From contig CBERPN010000214.1 of assembly GCA_965524675.1 (NCBI GenBank), positions 1 to 7,691 on the forward strand: 7,691 bases of DNA. The letters run 5' to 3'. This DNA is from CALLQB01 sp036479275 (GTDB lineage Bacteria; Actinomycetota; Acidimicrobiia; Acidimicrobiales; SHLQ01). The position numbers were made by a program, and so were the translations under genes. Numbering within the stretch: the stretch's first letter is position 1; each line of letters begins with the position of its first letter. Below the pieces are notes generated by a model. It had not been told where the DNA came from and did no database searches. It saw only the letters and a program-made list of their open reading frames with translations. Of this stretch, positions 1 through 6,394 are shown piece after piece.

Positions 1-368
1 GCCATGTCCCAGATGTTTGTGACCTTATTGCCACAAAACCCCGCGTGGGCACACGTCGGCCGATCATCGAAGATCTCGAGGCCATGGCCGCCCAAGCTGT
101 TAGCGCGATCGGAGTAGCTATCACCGGTTGTGTTGTCGGCGCTATCCCAGTCGGCCGAGGTATGCGAGCCGTCACAGAATGGTTTGGTCTGAGACGAACC
201 AAATCGACAAAGCGAATAGCGGGCCCGCTTCTCGCTCGGCTCGCTGGTCTTCCATGTAAGTGGCTCGCCGTGTTCGGACATGACCGGCGTCTTTGTGACC
301 AACGGCACCTCGCCGCTCACAAGATATGGACCGTGCTCGGCGACCTTGACTCGGTAGTCGTCACTCAT
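1..368 (-). CDS. CDGSH iron-sulfur domain protein, 3' end beyond the window
   Basis: The frame opens with ATG at 368-366, preceded by AGGAG six bases upstream, and stays open for 122 codons to the left edge. The protein carries the CDGSH signature at residues 54-69: C54-R-F-G, then K-P-F-C65-D-G-S-H69. A second cysteine-rich motif, C-A-H-A-G-F-C (106-112), is followed by N-I-W at 118-120, as in the longer bacterial CDGSH proteins of roughly 200 residues, so perhaps 80-100 residues are missing. Such proteins bind a redox-active 2Fe-2S cluster through three Cys and one His. Here the usual second Cys of the CxC pair is Phe56, so one expected ligand is absent. The gene is divergent from the MarR gene and shares its operator region. 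Family assignment is firm; cluster content and partner are unknown. Confidence 0.85.
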   Translation of the reverse strand, partial: MSDDYRVKVAEHGPYLVSGEVPLVTKTPVMSEHGEPLTWKTSEPSEKRARYSLCRFGSSQTKPFCDGSHTSADWDSADNTTGDSYSDRANSLGGHGLEIFDDRPTCAHAGFCGNKVTNIWDM

Positions 369-428
369 CGTCTGCTCCTGGTTGATCCCTTGTCCGATCG
401 CCTCCCAGCGCGGATAGGGAATTGACTA

Positions 429-488
429 GTTGACACTTCAATTAACTGCTTGAAGAGTCAACCTATTACGAAATGATTGAAACGTCAA
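429..488. promoter_or_regulatory. Three TTGA-N4-TCAA boxes, probable MarR operators
   Basis: Three copies of the palindrome TTGA-N4-TCAA lie at 430-441, 450-461 and 477-488, with centres 20 and 27 bases apart. The first two also form a 13-base inverted repeat with one mismatch (429-441 against 450-462). They fill the gap between the CDGSH and MarR genes. MarR dimers bind short palindromes of this kind, so autoregulation and control of the divergent gene is the likely role. The repeats are seen directly; their binding by this MarR protein is inferred. Confidence 0.6.
460..488 (-). promoter_or_regulatory. Candidate promoter of the CDGSH gene
   Basis: On the minus strand TTGACG (488-483) is followed after 17 bases by TAGGTT (465-460), a fair -35 and a TAnnnT type -10. 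The -35 element lies inside the third TTGA-N4-TCAA box and the -10 touches the second, so a bound MarR dimer would block it. This is prediction from sequence only. Confidence 0.35.
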
Positions 489-505
489 CCAGTTAGGATC
501 AAAGG

Positions 506-982
506 GTGACCGCTCCTCGATGGCTCGATGAAACCCAACAACAGGCGTGGCAGGGCCTGCTCGTGATATTGCTCCGAGTCTTTCCCGAGGTAGAGCGAAC
601 CTTCAAGGCCAACGACCTTCTCTCGGTGCAATACGGGATCCTCGTCGCGCTTGCCGACGCACCCGATCACACCCTCAGACTCACCGAGCTTGCCGACTCC
701 GCCAACACCTCCCAAAGCCGGCTCACCCATCGGCTAAGAAACCTGGTCTCACGCGGCGACATCAAGTTGACCGAAGACCCACAAGATGGCAGAGCAAAGA
801 ACGCCACCATCACCGCAGCCGGGAAACGACGCCTCGACAGGATCGCCCCTATCCACGCCGAAAACGTTCAACGCCTCATCTTCGACCACCTCGATACGGA
901 ACAAACGGCGGCGCTCGCAGATGCCCTCTCCGCGGTAGCCGTAAAGGCCTGCGACCACGAACTCTTCAAACACTCAACATGA
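506..982 (+). CDS. MarR-family transcriptional regulator
   Basis: This is a 158-residue protein, a normal MarR length. The winged helix-turn-helix spans about residues 57-113. It has the recognition region S-Q-S-R-L-T-H-R-L (69-77), a beta wing at 90-106, and the conserved D-G-R-A segment (94-97) typical of MarR proteins. Flanking N- and C-terminal helices would form the dimer interface. The start is GTG at 506 with AGGA at 495-498 seven bases upstream; no ATG serves as well. There is one cysteine, Cys149, near the C-terminus, too little to claim redox sensing, although the divergent gene encodes an iron-sulfur protein. The TTGA-N4-TCAA boxes just upstream are its likely operators. The ligand is unknown. 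Confidence 0.9.
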   Translation: MTAPRWLDETQQQAWQGLLVILLRVFPEVERTFKANDLLSVQYGILVALADAPDHTLRLTELADSANTSQSRLTHRLRNLVSRGDIKLTEDPQDGRAKNATITAAGKRRLDRIAPIHAENVQRLIFDHLDTEQTAALADALSAVAVKACDHELFKHST

Positions 983-997
983 TCAACAGTTCAGAGC

Positions 998-1012
998 GGG
1001 TAGTCGCTACCC
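998..1012. terminator. Short hairpin between convergent genes
   Basis: GGGTAG (998-1003) and CTACCC (1007-1012) form a 6-base stem with a 3-base loop between the ends of the MarR and glycosyltransferase genes. It has no run of T on either side, so it is at best a weak or factor-assisted terminator for this convergent pair. Confidence 0.25.
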
Positions 1013-1061
1013 AGTAGTGACAGCAATGCGCGTCGGTCAGTGAGAACTGCGAGGTTCAGCG

Positions 1062-2417
1062 TTACAGGACTCCGGGTGGCAGTTGCGCTATCTCAGCCAG
1101 AAGATTCGCCGTCTGGCTAGCAATACTGAACCGGCTGCGGACCATTCGCGCCCCATCGGCTCCCTTTGTCGTCTTCCAGTCGTCGGCGATGGCCTCGCGC
1201 ACAGCCGCAGCAAGCGACAACGCGAGGGCGGACCGGTCTGTCGTCTCGGGTACAAGTGCGCCGACTTCGTTCGTGACGAAATCTCGCGGACCACCCGAGT
1301 TGACTCCTATGACCGGTGTACCACTCGCCATGCACTCGATGAACACCAGCCCAAACGGTTCGTCGCGCGAAGGGAAGCAACCAACATCGGACGCGGCAAA
1401 GACCCGCGCGAGGTCGGTCTGCGCCTTGGGTCCGACGAAGAACGTGCGCTCAAGCCCGAGTTCGCCATATGCGAGCCGCAAGAGCTCGTCCTTGTCTTGG
1501 TCTGGGCCCGATCCAACAATGAGGGTAACGATTCCGGTGTCGTCCTCTTCGTAGCTGGCGGCGGCGTGCAGCAACGCATCAATCCGCTTCCAGTCGGCAA
1601 ATTTGCCACAGAACACCACGATCTTGTCGGCGCTGACTGGAAGCGGTCGCCCATCCACAGTCGTAAGTTCAGCGAGGACCTCAGCTCGGCCGTAATCGGC
1701 AGCGGTTGACTCGGTGAAGATCTCGTCGTTGTAGCCGTTGGGAGACAGCAAGATCCGTTCTGAAGGAAACTCAGGAAACGCCTCGCGCACCGCTTCGACC
1801 TGCTGCAACGAGATAGCGGCGCACACATCGACGTGGCCGCGAGGGTCCCCGAATGAGAACACTCCCTCGTCTTCGATGAATCTGCTGAAACGGGTCGGGA
1901 AATCCTCGAGGCCAGCCCGTTCGTTCGTATACATCTTGAGTGCAGTGCCGTGCGCGAAACACAACAGTGTGACTGGTGATTTGCCCGACAGTTCTCGGCT
2001 GCGGAGCACATCGCGCATCACGACGGGATTAAGGAACGCGTGATGAGCGACAGCAAGCGTGAAGACTCGCCCCGTTTGAGCCTCGATCTTCTCCATCCAG
2101 GTAGCAACGGTGGTGGTCAAGCGCTCCCGATAACCCGCGAACTCCTGGTCGCTCATCGAGTGCCACCGGTAGCTGCTCACCGGGGACACCGACTCACAAA
2201 TCGGGATGTCGTGTTCGAGCTCGAAGACCTTGATGCCCTGCTCTTCGTCAATTGGATTCGATCGCTGAACGCTCGATGGATACATCGAGTAGCTCGCAAC
2301 TCCGAGCATCGCGTTGTAGGCGTGGTGATGGGCTTCATGGAGAATGCCTGATCCCGGTGCGAACTCGCCACCGCGCTGCCAGTTGTTAGTTCCGAGTTGG
2401 AAGATCATGTGGGGCAT
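1062..2417 (-). CDS. GT4-type retaining glycosyltransferase (GT-B fold)
   Basis: The protein has 451 residues from the outer ATG (2417), or 448 from the next in-frame ATG at 2408. The C-terminal half has the GT4 hallmarks: a nucleotide-sugar phosphate region G-K-F-A-D-W-K-R (271-278), a glycine-rich G-S-G-P (302-305), and the E-x7-E motif with E353 and E361, followed by M-A-S-G-T-P-V-I (363-370) and S-G-G (374-376). The N-terminal half has A-H-G-T (155-158) and P-N-G-Y-N (226-230), as in acceptor-domain linkers of this family. It should move a sugar from an activated donor onto an acceptor at the cytoplasmic side; neither can be read from sequence. The ATG at 2408 overlaps the stop of the upstream GNAT remnant (ATGA) and may be the original, translationally coupled start. 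No good ribosome site precedes either ATG. Confidence 0.88.
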   Translation of the reverse strand: MPHMIFQLGTNNWQRGGEFAPGSGILHEAHHHAYNAMLGVASYSMYPSSVQRSNPIDEEQGIKVFELEHDIPICESVSPVSSYRWHSMSDQEFAGYRERLTTTVATWMEKIEAQTGRVFTLAVAHHAFLNPVVMRDVLRSRELSGKSPVTLLCFAHGTALKMYTNERAGLEDFPTRFSRFIEDEGVFSFGDPRGHVDVCAAISLQQVEAVREAFPEFPSERILLSPNGYNDEIFTESTAADYGRAEVLAELTTVDGRPLPVSADKIVVFCGKFADWKRIDALLHAAASYEEDDTGIVTLIVGSGPDQDKDELLRLAYGELGLERTFFVGPKAQTDLARVFAASDVGCFPSRDEPFGLVFIECMASGTPVIGVNSGGPRDFVTNEVGALVPETTDRSALALSLAAAVREAIADDWKTTKGADGARMVRSRFSIASQTANLLAEIAQLPPGVL

Positions 2418-2518
2418 TCGAACGCGTTTCTTCGTGCGCCGACAAACTCAAAGCCGCACGTGCGATAGATGTGAACCGGGGAGGCCATCCCCATGGGTAG
2501 AGAGATGATCCTACGACG
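2405..2518 (-). pseudogene. C-terminal remnant of a GNAT-like acetyltransferase
   Basis: On the minus strand a frame ending in TGA at 2405-2407 reads, over its last 30 codons from an ATG at 2494, G-M-A-S-P-V-H-I-Y-R-T-C-G-F-E-F-V-G and ends N-A-F-E-C-P-T. The H-I-Y-x3-G-F-E-x2-G pattern is like the last helix and strand of GNAT N-acetyltransferases. The frame stays open further upstream to about 2590, but nothing there resembles the acetyl-CoA binding site, and it soon meets the PPOX stop region. No full-length gene is possible here. The stop overlaps an ATG of the glycosyltransferase in an ATGA, a common arrangement in operons. The match rests on a short motif, so another family is possible. 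Confidence 0.42.
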
Positions 2519-2598
2519 AAGTTGAGCTCTCTGGGGTCTGATGAGGGTCGTGCGTTCCGGCGACAGATCCCACGAGCCGGTGGTGGGAGGCCCCGCGC

Positions 2599-3228
2599 TT
2601 AGTAGAGGTCGTCGATGTAGTTCTGTTCGATCGTGGCGGCGATCACCGGCTTAAGGTCTGGGTCGCCGCCCATGGCGGTCACGGTCTGTTTGACCATGAG
2701 CGACTCGGTACTAGTCGACCAGGTATCCGGCTTCCAGATGTTCGATCGGATGAGTGACTTGCCGCAGTGGAAGAAACACTCCTCAACGGACACAACGGTG
2801 CAGAGGAGCGACGGTTTGTCGTGGGCGGCGAGCCGATCCAGAAGGGCTGGGTCGTTATTGACAGTTGCGGTGCCATTGACCCGCAGGGTCTCGCGTTGGC
2901 CGGGAACGACGAAGATCATGCCGACCCGGCCGGTGTCGATGATGTTGCGAACGCCGTCGGCGAGGTTGTTGCCTTTGCGTTCGGGAATCAGCAACGTTGT
3001 CGAATCGATGACCTGAACGAACCCTGGGGCATCGCCTTTCGGCGAAACATCAGCGTGGCCCTCGCTGTCGTGGGTCGCCAGGAACACCAGCGGGGCGAGG
3101 GCGATGAACTGTCGTGCCGGCTCGTCAACGTGATCGCCGAGTTTAGCGACAATGAAGTCCGGGGGTGTGCCGAGCACTCCTGCAACCTGATCATGAGTGG
3201 TCAGCTGATAGTTAGCGTCTGTCTGCAT
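2599..3228 (-). CDS. PPOX-class FMN-dependent flavoprotein, MSMEG_1061-like
   Basis: This pyridoxamine-phosphate-oxidase-like protein has a split-barrel flavin-binding fold. Numbering from the ATG at 3228 (209 residues), the core runs from P-L-V-F-L-A-T (about 46-52) through S-P-K-G-D-A-P-G-F-V (62-71), L-I-P-E-R-K-G-N-N (80-88) and P-G-Q-R-E-T-L-R-V-N-G (109-119), to F-F-H-C-G-K-S-L-I-R-S (152-162). These segments are typical of the MSMEG_1061-type PPOX family, thought to bind FMN (or F420 in relatives) and to act as oxidoreductases of unknown substrate. The frame extends upstream to a TTG at 3282, adding 18 residues, but the family usually starts near the ATG, so I choose 3228; neither start has a convincing ribosome site. 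The frame is intact. It lies downstream of the GH5 fragment on the same strand. Confidence 0.88.
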   Translation of the reverse strand: MQTDANYQLTTHDQVAGVLGTPPDFIVAKLGDHVDEPARQFIALAPLVFLATHDSEGHADVSPKGDAPGFVQVIDSTTLLIPERKGNNLADGVRNIIDTGRVGMIFVVPGQRETLRVNGTATVNNDPALLDRLAAHDKPSLLCTVVSVEECFFHCGKSLIRSNIWKPDTWSTSTESLMVKQTVTAMGGDPDLKPVIAATIEQNYIDDLY

Positions 3229-3317
3229 GGACCGATCATCACAGCCCCCGACGACAACGTCATGTCGGTGTTTCGCAAACAAATCCCCCGAATCGGGTTC
3301 CCAGGTGACAAGGAAGG

Positions 3318-3956
3318 TCAGGGTTGTGTCGGCTCTGGCACACCGGTTCCTGTTTCGATGAAAGCATTAACGGCATCACCAAAGGGTGTACGAGTATCGC
3401 CCGACACGAGAGTATCGGGACTACCTGCGCTCCAGTTCCAAGCCAAGTTTCCGACCGGATAGGGGTCTGATCCGGTTCGTAGGACCACAGCCATCACACT
3501 GTCCCCGGCCCAGTCCAGGCCCCACTCGCCAACAATCACCGGGATCACACCATCGGCACTTTGGGTGCCGTTGCGGTAGACATTGATGCCAGCAAACGGG
3601 CCCCATTGAGTGTCGATGCCGTTCCACAGTGTGTCTTCGACTTCGGCCACAGTTGCCGACGGGTTGGCCCACATATATAGATGCATGTCCCAGACAACGT
3701 TGTGCATCGCGGTGACGGTCGAGCCGCCGGCGCCGGGACCAGAGCCGGGGTAGTTCGGGACGGAGCCGCCCTGGAGGTAGTTGGCGTAGGTCTGTATTTC
3801 ATCGGTGTAGCCGCCGCCGCGTGACAACAGGAGAACCATGGTGTTGTTCCCTGTACCGCGGATTGCGTCATAGGTTGCCCGTGCGTTCTGAACGATACTT
3901 TCCCCGGGGGCATCGTCGGGTTCGTTCTCGGTGGCGAACCACACATAGGGGTTGTC
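3318..3956 (-). pseudogene. GH5-like endoglucanase or glycosidase, N-terminal part missing
   Basis: The frame is open from 3956 to the TGA at 3318, with a stop (3957-3959) directly before its first codon. It starts in the middle of the catalytic domain: D-N-P-Y-V-W-F-A-T-E-N-E-P holds the NEP motif whose Glu is the acid/base of GH5 enzymes. Counting from a possible GTG at 3944, this is E8. M-H-L-Y (87-90) carries the conserved His and Tyr, V-G-E-W-G (138-142) carries the nucleophile E140, and L-A-W-N-W (167-171) gives the substrate-platform Trp. The first strands of the barrel, with their conserved Arg and Asn, and any signal peptide are absent, roughly 130-150 residues. The product would not fold as a working barrel. 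The family normally cleaves beta-linked glucans outside the cell. Confidence 0.78.
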
Positions 3957-4086
3957 CTACGAACTACGACTTGGAGTAGCTGTGACCCGCGGGTTACTCA
4001 TTGATGTCTTGGCCACCGGTGATGCTGGGCCGGCGACTCGGTCGGTCGAACGCTACTTAGATCTCTTGTACCCCAACGGCGAGTAG
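3955..4086 (+). pseudogene. C-terminal tail of a TetR-like regulator
   Basis: From about 3955 to the TAG at 4084-4086 a plus-strand frame reads E-L-R-L-G-V-A-V-T-R-G-L-L-I-D-V-L-A-T-G-D (3961-4023) and ends Y-L-D-L-L-Y-P. The pattern R-G-L-L-x-D-x-L-A-T-G-D followed by a closing amphipathic helix is typical of the ligand-binding C-terminus of TetR-family proteins. No HTH part precedes it: upstream the frame runs into the antisense of the GH5 fragment. Only about 42 codons remain. The family call comes from a short stretch and is moderate. Confidence 0.48.
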
Positions 4087-4092
4087 CGTTCG
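4047..4092. repeat. Perfect 11-base inverted repeat
   Basis: CGAACGCTACT (4047-4057) and AGTAGCGTTCG (4082-4092) are perfect reverse complements separated by 24 bases. They bracket the last codons of the TetR-like remnant. No T-run follows, so a simple terminator is unlikely; it may be a long-loop RNA hairpin or a trace of a mobile end. Confidence 0.4.
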
Positions 4093-4356
4093 TTGAGCCG
4101 AACTGGATCCCCGATAAGTCCCACGATTCGAATTCAGATACTTGCAGTCGCCGATTCTGTGGCTAGGAGGCGCACTGACATCGCAAGTTTGCGAGCTTCG
4201 GGCTGAGCCCACCTTCCGCGCAACTCCGTGGCCCGGTCTTTAGCCTATTCGCCCAGGTCAGAGCTGGTTTTCTCTTCCCAGCTGCTGCCGGCTGTTCCCA
4301 CCTGTTTACGGTTGTCTCGTGACATCTGTGTGACATCGATCCAAAGCAACCAGACC
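4087..4356. other. 270 bases with no recognised gene
   Basis: Neither strand shows a frame I recognise. On the minus strand a 37-codon open stub directly follows a TAG (ending near 4130), with many Ala, Arg and Leu codons, and could be another gene scrap; I cannot name it. Short self-complementary pieces exist, such as TCGCAA-GT-TTGCGA and GGGC-TGA-GCCC near 4180-4210. GTGACATC occurs twice near 4319-4337. Confidence 0.5.
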
Positions 4357-4500
4357 TCAGGCGACCTGAACCGCGTCCGTCAAATTATCAGGCACCACGA
4401 CGGGAAAAGACAACACAAGGTGACGATCAAGAGCGGTAGCCACCCTCGCCAACGTATCGATCCGATTACGCGCACGCGGGTCAGGCTGGTCGAGTTGAGG
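4357..4500 (-). pseudogene. C-terminal remnant of an XRE-like HTH regulator or antitoxin
   Basis: On the minus strand a frame ending at TGA 4357-4359 reads P-R-A-R-N-R-I-D-T-L-A-R-V-A-T-A-L-D-R-H-L-V-L-S-F and then a 19-residue tail. The R-I-D-T-L-x-R-V-A-x-A-L segment resembles the last helices of Cro/CI-type HTH domains in HigA- or HipB-like antitoxins, where it is preceded by the recognition helix. No recognition helix can be read upstream: the frame stays open to the TetR stop at 4569 but is not family-like beyond about 4500. No toxin gene is next to it. It is a short match, hence modest confidence. Confidence 0.4.
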
Positions 4501-4568
4501 GAAGTGTGCGACCTGGAGCTGGTGTCCGGTGGCGGTCGATGCTCGATGGTTCCGAAGCGCCCCCGTTC

Positions 4569-5177
4569 TCAGCTGAGCATTGCTCGGGTGAGGATGCGGG
4601 TCATTTCTTCAACATAGGTGTCGTGGTCCCATCCAAGTTCCCGGGTGAGTTCGCGCCACGGCTCGAATCCTGCGACGGCGTACAACATCGCCGCGCCACG
4701 ATCGATGGTCCAGCCCGTAGCGAGCTGGCCATTGTCGGCAATGCGTTGGATCATCATTCCGAACACCTGTTGTCGGAGGCGCATGCGATCGCGCCACGCG
4801 GCGGTTATCGCCTGATCGTCGTGCTGAGCGGCCTCGAGCACCTGGGCTACGGGTGCAACGGTGTCCCAGAACTCGGTGTTGAGTCGCATCGCCCGCTGCA
4901 ACAGCTCGCTGCTCGTCGGGGCTTCGAACACGTGACTGAGCGATGCGCCGAGGTCGAGCACGTCGTCCATGTGCTGGACGAGACCAACCAGTAGTCCAGC
5001 CCGATCACCGAAGTGCAGGTACACCGCCTGCCGCGAAACCCCCGACGTCTGGGCCACGTCGCGGAGCTTGAACCCGGCGCCCCGTTCGGAGACCAGGCTC
5101 CAGGTCGCAGCAAGGATGCGCTGGCGCGTGTCGGGGTCTCCGTACGTCGGCACCTCACTTGACATCACGTAAACCAT
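4569..5177 (-). CDS. TetR-family transcriptional regulator
   Basis: This is a 202-residue protein of normal TetR size. The N-terminal DNA-binding domain includes T-R-Q-R-I-L-A-A-T (17-25) and the HTH at about 36-59, with recognition segment S-R-Q-A-V-Y-L-H-F (48-56). The rest is the helical ligand-binding domain, with no family-specific motif that I can use to name an inducer. The start is uncertain. ATG at 5177 sits directly against GGAG, too close. GTG at 5168 has nine bases of spacing and ATG at 5165 has twelve, so the true start is likely one of these two, giving 198-199 residues. It is divergent from the alpha/beta hydrolase gene across two matching operator-like sites, one of which overlaps its own first codons, so autorepression and control of the hydrolase are likely. 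Confidence 0.92.
   Translation of the reverse strand: MVYVMSSEVPTYGDPDTRQRILAATWSLVSERGAGFKLRDVAQTSGVSRQAVYLHFGDRAGLLVGLVQHMDDVLDLGASLSHVFEAPTSSELLQRAMRLNTEFWDTVAPVAQVLEAAQHDDQAITAAWRDRMRLRQQVFGMMIQRIADNGQLATGWTIDRGAAMLYAVAGFEPWRELTRELGWDHDTYVEEMTRILTRAMLS
5159..5173. promoter_or_regulatory. TetR operator-like site 1
   Basis: TTGACATCACGTAAA is an imperfect palindrome, five of seven pairs matching around a central base. The same form recurs at site 2 (5203-5217), sharing TTGACA-N3-CGTAAA, and the identity extends left to TCAC in both. The site covers the start region of the TetR gene and the -35 box of the divergent hydrolase promoter. Confidence 0.6.
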
Positions 5178-5188
5178 CTCCGTAGAGT
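5159..5188 (+). promoter_or_regulatory. Candidate promoter of the alpha/beta hydrolase gene
   Basis: A perfect -35 TTGACA (5159-5164) is followed after 18 bases by TAGAGT (5183-5188), four of six matches to the -10 consensus. Transcription would start near 5195, about 45 bases before the ATG. The -35 lies inside operator-like site 1 and site 2 lies just downstream of the predicted start, a layout suited to repression. Confidence 0.5.
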
Positions 5189-5202
5189 GACCTTAGTTTC
5201 AC

Positions 5203-5217
5203 TTGACACAGCGTAAA
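5203..5217. promoter_or_regulatory. TetR operator-like site 2
   Basis: TTGACACAGCGTAAA matches site 1 at all positions except part of the three-base centre, and lies 44 bases from it in the same orientation. It falls in the predicted 5' leader of the hydrolase. On the minus strand its TTTACG, with TAAGGT at 5195-5190 after 16 bases, could be the promoter of the TetR gene. Confidence 0.6.
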
Positions 5218-5240
5218 GCAAGGCGACCAGGGGGTAGGTG

Positions 5241-6143
5241 ATGGTCGAAATGACATTCGAGCAGGCAGAGGAAGCGCTACTGGCCCGCTACGGCGTCAGT
5301 GCTGAGAAACGCTCCGTGGAACTGGGCGGCAGGACCGCGCGGGTCCTGGTCGTCGGCGAGGGCCCACCTGTCGTCATGGCTAACGGCGCCGGTACGCCAG
5401 CGGCAATGTTCGCGCCGCTGATGGCGGAACTCGAGGGCTACACCCTCTACGCGGTGGACTGGCCCGGTCACGGACTGAGTGACCCCGATCCGACCTTCGC
5501 ATCTGACCTACGAGAGAACAGCGTTCGGTTCTTGGTCGAAGTTTTGGATGCGCTTGGTCTTGACCACCCTGCAGTGGTCGCCAATTCGTTCGGATCGTGG
5601 GCGTCGACCTGGCTCGCCCTCCGCCACCCGGCCCGCATTCGTGCCATGGTGCATCTCGGATGCCCAGCCATCGCGCTCGACACCTCAGCACCACTGCCGA
5701 TGCGTCTACTATCAATGTGGTTCCCGGGTCGGATGATGATGAAGATCCAGCCCCCGTCAGCGCGTCAAGTGCGACAGCTCTCAAAGATGGTCGGCGAGCA
5801 CCCACTCGAACCCGACATCGGAGATCTGCTGCTCGCCACCGAACGCCAACCCCAATTCGAGGCCAGCTTCGTGGCCATCATCAACGCCTTGATTCGTCTC
5901 CGCGGTAGTCGGCCCGAACAGCGCATCCGCTTGCATCACCTGGCCGAAGTGACCCAGCCCACGCTTCTGGTGTTCGGCAATAAGGACCCCTTCGGCGCAG
6001 CCAGCGTCGGCGAGCGCATCGCTGAGGCCATGCCGAACGCCCGACTCCACGTGGTCGAGGCCGGTCACGCACCTTGGCTACGACACCACCAGGCCATCGG
6101 AAAGCTCGCCAACGAATTCCTGTCCACCGCCGGAGTGTCGTAG
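5241..6143 (+). CDS. Alpha/beta-fold hydrolase
   Basis: This 300-residue protein starts at ATG 5241, with AGGGGG (5229-5234) six bases upstream. A GTG at 5238 is in frame but too close to that site. The catalytic triad is readable (numbering from 5241). The nucleophile elbow A-N-S-F-G-S (114-119) places Ser116, where most relatives have G-x-S-x-G. Asp249 is in N-K-D-P-F-G and His276 in E-A-G-H-A-P-W. The oxyanion region is N-G-A-G-T-P (48-53), and D-W-P-G-H-G-L-S-D (73-81) is the usual strand-4 motif. A Met- and Pro-rich cap lies at about 145-200. There is no signal peptide or membrane segment, so it should act in the cytoplasm on an ester, lactone or similar bond; the substrate cannot be read. 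It is probably repressed by the divergent TetR protein. Confidence 0.9.
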   Translation: MVEMTFEQAEEALLARYGVSAEKRSVELGGRTARVLVVGEGPPVVMANGAGTPAAMFAPLMAELEGYTLYAVDWPGHGLSDPDPTFASDLRENSVRFLVEVLDALGLDHPAVVANSFGSWASTWLALRHPARIRAMVHLGCPAIALDTSAPLPMRLLSMWFPGRMMMKIQPPSARQVRQLSKMVGEHPLEPDIGDLLLATERQPQFEASFVAIINALIRLRGSRPEQRIRLHHLAEVTQPTLLVFGNKDPFGAASVGERIAEAMPNARLHVVEAGHAPWLRHHQAIGKLANEFLSTAGVS

Positions 6144-6394
6144 AGGTGTTCCCTAGAGGCCGCGAACTCCAAAGCAGGGCGCCAGTGGGATGGCCTCGCC
6201 CGATGCAGAACACTCGATAATGATGCTCGAAATGACAGTGGACACCATCGAGCGACCACTCGATGTCGGTCCCAATTGCAGCGCTCCATATTCGCGGCGC
6301 CGAATGAAGTTCGATCCGACGATGGGACCTGGATGTGTTCCTCAGAGTCGACCCGCTCGGCGATCTTCGGGTTGGCGACCCGACAAGCCGATAG
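6144..6394. other. 251-base gap before the integrase remnant
   Basis: No gene is supported here. Plus- and minus-strand frames are open but their translations look like no family. CATCGAG (6246-6252) and CTCGATG (6259-6265) form a perfect 7-base inverted repeat with a six-base loop, and CTCGA recurs several times around it. An excisionase gene, often found beside an integrase, was looked for and not recognised. Confidence 0.5.

Noticed and set aside
45..425. 126-codon plus-strand open frame
   Set aside because: It is the antisense of the CDGSH gene, whose cysteine motifs and ribosome site are clear on the minus strand.
3574..3580. Single CGGTAGA copy inside the GH5 fragment
   Set aside because: An isolated heptamer in coding sequence is compatible with chance and has no partner nearby.
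4228..4994. Two overlapping plus-strand open frames of 129 and 162 codons
   Set aside because: They are antisense to the XRE-like remnant and the TetR gene, with no family-like sequence.
4357..5177. Possible toxin-antitoxin or regulator pair
   Set aside because: The XRE-like piece has no recognition helix and no toxin is adjacent, so no working pair can be claimed.
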